This document shows, in pieces, positions 41,077 through 42,506 of a stretch of 42,506 nucleotides of DNA. This DNA comes from G020348385 sp964580235 (lineage in GTDB: Bacteria; Acidobacteriota; Aminicenantia; Aminicenantales; Aminicenantaceae), in the NCBI GenBank assembly GCA_964580235.1, contig CAZOJY010000017.1:1-42506 (forward strand), given 5' to 3'. The notes below the pieces were generated by a model, which was not told the DNA's origin, did no database searches, and saw only the letters and a list, made by a program, of their open reading frames with translations. Position numbers and translations under genes: made by a program. Positions within the stretch are counted from its first letter, which is position 1. Every line of letters begins with the position of its first letter.

Positions 41077-42305
41077 TCACTCCAAGATAGAGAATCGCCT
41101 GCCGCAAGATGATGAAGCTCGAGCCAGCGGCTGACCTTCAGGAGTTTTTCTGCCTTTGTCGCTTCGTTTAAAGCCAGCGGTGTCAAAGCCAAAAAAAAGA
41201 GAGAACTCCAGGGACTGAGACAGAGAGAAAGGGAAGCCAATGTCCCGAACAACAGGACTTTTCCTGAAGCTCCCATAGCAGATTCAGGAGCTTGGCGAAT
41301 GGAATAAGCTGAATAGGCGGCAAAAAGTGGGAGACTCAAAGCAAGAGGAAGCATGGATGCCCAGTACATCGTTCCGGCCAAAACCACAAGAGGAAGCATA
41401 TGAAGGCCGACAAAAGAAGCATCCCAAATTATTCTCGTTTTAGCAGGCCATGGCAGGGAACGAACCCAGGGCCAGGGAGGTCTCCGTGAGGCCAGCATAT
41501 GGGTAAATATCGAGCAAAAGAAGGTTAAACTCAGTGCCCCTCCGAAACGAATCATTTGTTCGGCAAGATGTGGAGAAGGATTATTATTGGCTATAAATAG
41601 CTGCGCTGCGCCCAGGAAAGGAAGGGAGAGCAAATAAGGGACAACGGATCTCAGGCGAAGAGCACGCCAATTTATGGATGGTACAAAAAGCATGTCTATG
41701 AGCGGCTTGTGGAATTTGGCTCTTTTTTTCTTGTGAACGAGAGAGCCGGATATCACTTCTGCTGCAGCAAGCAAAAAAACTCCTCCCCCAAGAAATCTCC
41801 AGTCATTGGATGCGGAACAAATGCCTGCCAAAACGGCCAGCGGCCTTGTTATGAGCTTTTTTTCGACAGACATAACACCCAGCCCGCAGGCCAATCCCAC
41901 AAGAGGTAGGCCCACGAGAAAGGCTGCCGCCGGTACCTGGTAAAGCTTCATCGCCACGAGTGCCAGACCTGCCATGATGGTCAGAGCCGGAATCTGGGCT
42001 ATGAATATGGCGATTCCCGCTGTTTGGCGTTGAATCGTTCCTTTTATCGGGAGATGGCGCATCCAGCCGGTGAGTCCCAGACAGATGCGACGGGAAGCGA
42101 AACCGGCGATTATCAGACAAAAAAGTGTGGTGATTATTCCACTGAGCAAAAATCCACTGTCGAGAATCCACGCCATCAAGGAGTTGAAAAGTTCGGGTCT
42201 CAATAAATAGTAGAGGGCAAAAAAAATGGAGACCACAGGAATAAAAATTCTCAAGGCTAAACGAGTTCCGACATGCAGGTGAAACAGGAAAACTGCTTTC
42301 ATCAT
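41073..42305 (-). CDS. Multi-span membrane protein, probable permease partner of the ABC ATPase
   Basis: The protein has 410 residues from the ATG at 42305 (MMKAVFLFHLHVGTRLALRI) and about ten hydrophobic segments, with no soluble domain. I choose this start because residues before it (to 42407) are polar and unlike the rest; ATG 42302 is equally possible. It does not match a permease family I can name, but the four-base overlap with the ATPase gene and the membrane content argue for the permease role. Confidence 0.72.
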   Translation of the reverse strand: MMKAVFLFHLHVGTRLALRIFIPVVSIFFALYYLLRPELFNSLMAWILDSGFLLSGIITTLFCLIIAGFASRRICLGLTGWMRHLPIKGTIQRQTAGIAIFIAQIPALTIMAGLALVAMKLYQVPAAAFLVGLPLVGLACGLGVMSVEKKLITRPLAVLAGICSASNDWRFLGGGVFLLAAAEVISGSLVHKKKRAKFHKPLIDMLFVPSINWRALRLRSVVPYLLSLPFLGAAQLFIANNNPSPHLAEQMIRFGGALSLTFFCSIFTHMLASRRPPWPWVRSLPWPAKTRIIWDASFVGLHMLPLVVLAGTMYWASMLPLALSLPLFAAYSAYSIRQAPESAMGASGKVLLFGTLASLSLCLSPWSSLFFLALTPLALNEATKAEKLLKVSRWLELHHLAAGDSLSWSE

Positions 42306-42506
42306 CCATCTTATATCAGGGTGAAATGGCGAAGTCAATTCCGAGGAGAAGCCAACGGATCCCTGTTTATGACCCCTTAAATTTTCGGTACATGTCCCTG
42401 ATTTCAATGTATATAGTATTAAATCCGGTAAGAAAAATTATGTTCATGAATAATTTAGGGTAATAAAAAGGATTCGAAATAAAAGAAAAGAGATGACAAA
42501 AATGGT

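Noticed and set aside
42408..42506. Possible start of another gene at the right edge (ATG near 42493)
   Set aside because: Only a few codons are visible and the purine-rich stretch before the ATG has no proper spacing; it cannot be supported.
1..42506. CRISPR arrays, rRNA genes, integrases, prophage genes and intact insertion sequences
   Set aside because: I saw no regularly spaced repeats, rRNA signatures or recombinase/transposase genes on either strand.

Overview
The window looks like a chromosomal piece of a Gram-negative bacterium, most probably an Acidobacteriota-type lineage (Aminicenantia-like is my best guess). The reasons are an ADP-heptose/heptosyltransferase cluster for an LPS-type outer membrane, lipoproteins and barrel-like outer-membrane proteins, two proteins of the VWFA-related family typical of Acidobacteria, a large exported BNR/sortilin-like beta-propeller protein, and moderate GC with AT-rich intergenic spacers. 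No phage, plasmid, CRISPR array, rRNA or intact transposon is visible. The taxonomic call is inference.

Layout. (1) 130-4614 (+): a four-gene carboxylase operon, methylcrotonyl-CoA carboxylase beta, methylglutaconyl-CoA hydratase, a free-standing biotin carboxylase and a free-standing biotin carrier protein, i.e. the middle of leucine catabolism. (2) 4897-7570 (+): an envelope-stress-like operon with an ECF sigma factor, a single-span putative anti-sigma protein and an HtrA-like double-PDZ protein that lacks two residues of its catalytic triad. (3) 11325-7588 (-): split HldE kinase and nucleotidyltransferase, heptosyltransferase, an ICMT-like membrane methyltransferase and TrmH. (4) 11599-14201 (+): two tandem paralogous exported proteins of an unrecognised, probably barrel-forming family, then tRNA-Leu(CAA). 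(5) 14695-17084 (+): an exported kinase-fold protein and a subtilisin-like lipoprotein, followed by a PilZ protein on the other strand. (6) 17577-22569 (+): an aldo/keto reductase with two 4Fe-4S motifs, the BNR propeller protein and an exported rhodanese. (7) 26665-22575 (-): xylulokinase plus ribose/xylose-type ABC ATPase and permease without a binding protein, divergent from an MFS transporter. (8) 31776-28109 (-): NIF3-like protein and two VWFA-related paralogs. (9) 31925-34619 (+): a mycothione-reductase-like flavoprotein and a di-heme cytochrome c peroxidase. (10) 34630-39011: a decayed patch with two broken genes, a small unknown gene, a non-pyrrolysine MttB-family methyltransferase and a convergent exported D-aminoacylase-like amidohydrolase. 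(11) 39305-42305: MBL hydrolase, small lipoprotein and an ABC ATPase/membrane protein pair.

Overall the gene set fits a heterotroph that uses amino acids and sugars and invests heavily in the cell envelope. The points most worth a second look are the pseudo-HtrA in the sigma-factor operon, the exported kinase-like protein next to a subtilase and twin outer-membrane proteins, a 23-bp palindromic element shared by two distant promoters, and the decayed genes around the MttB homologue.
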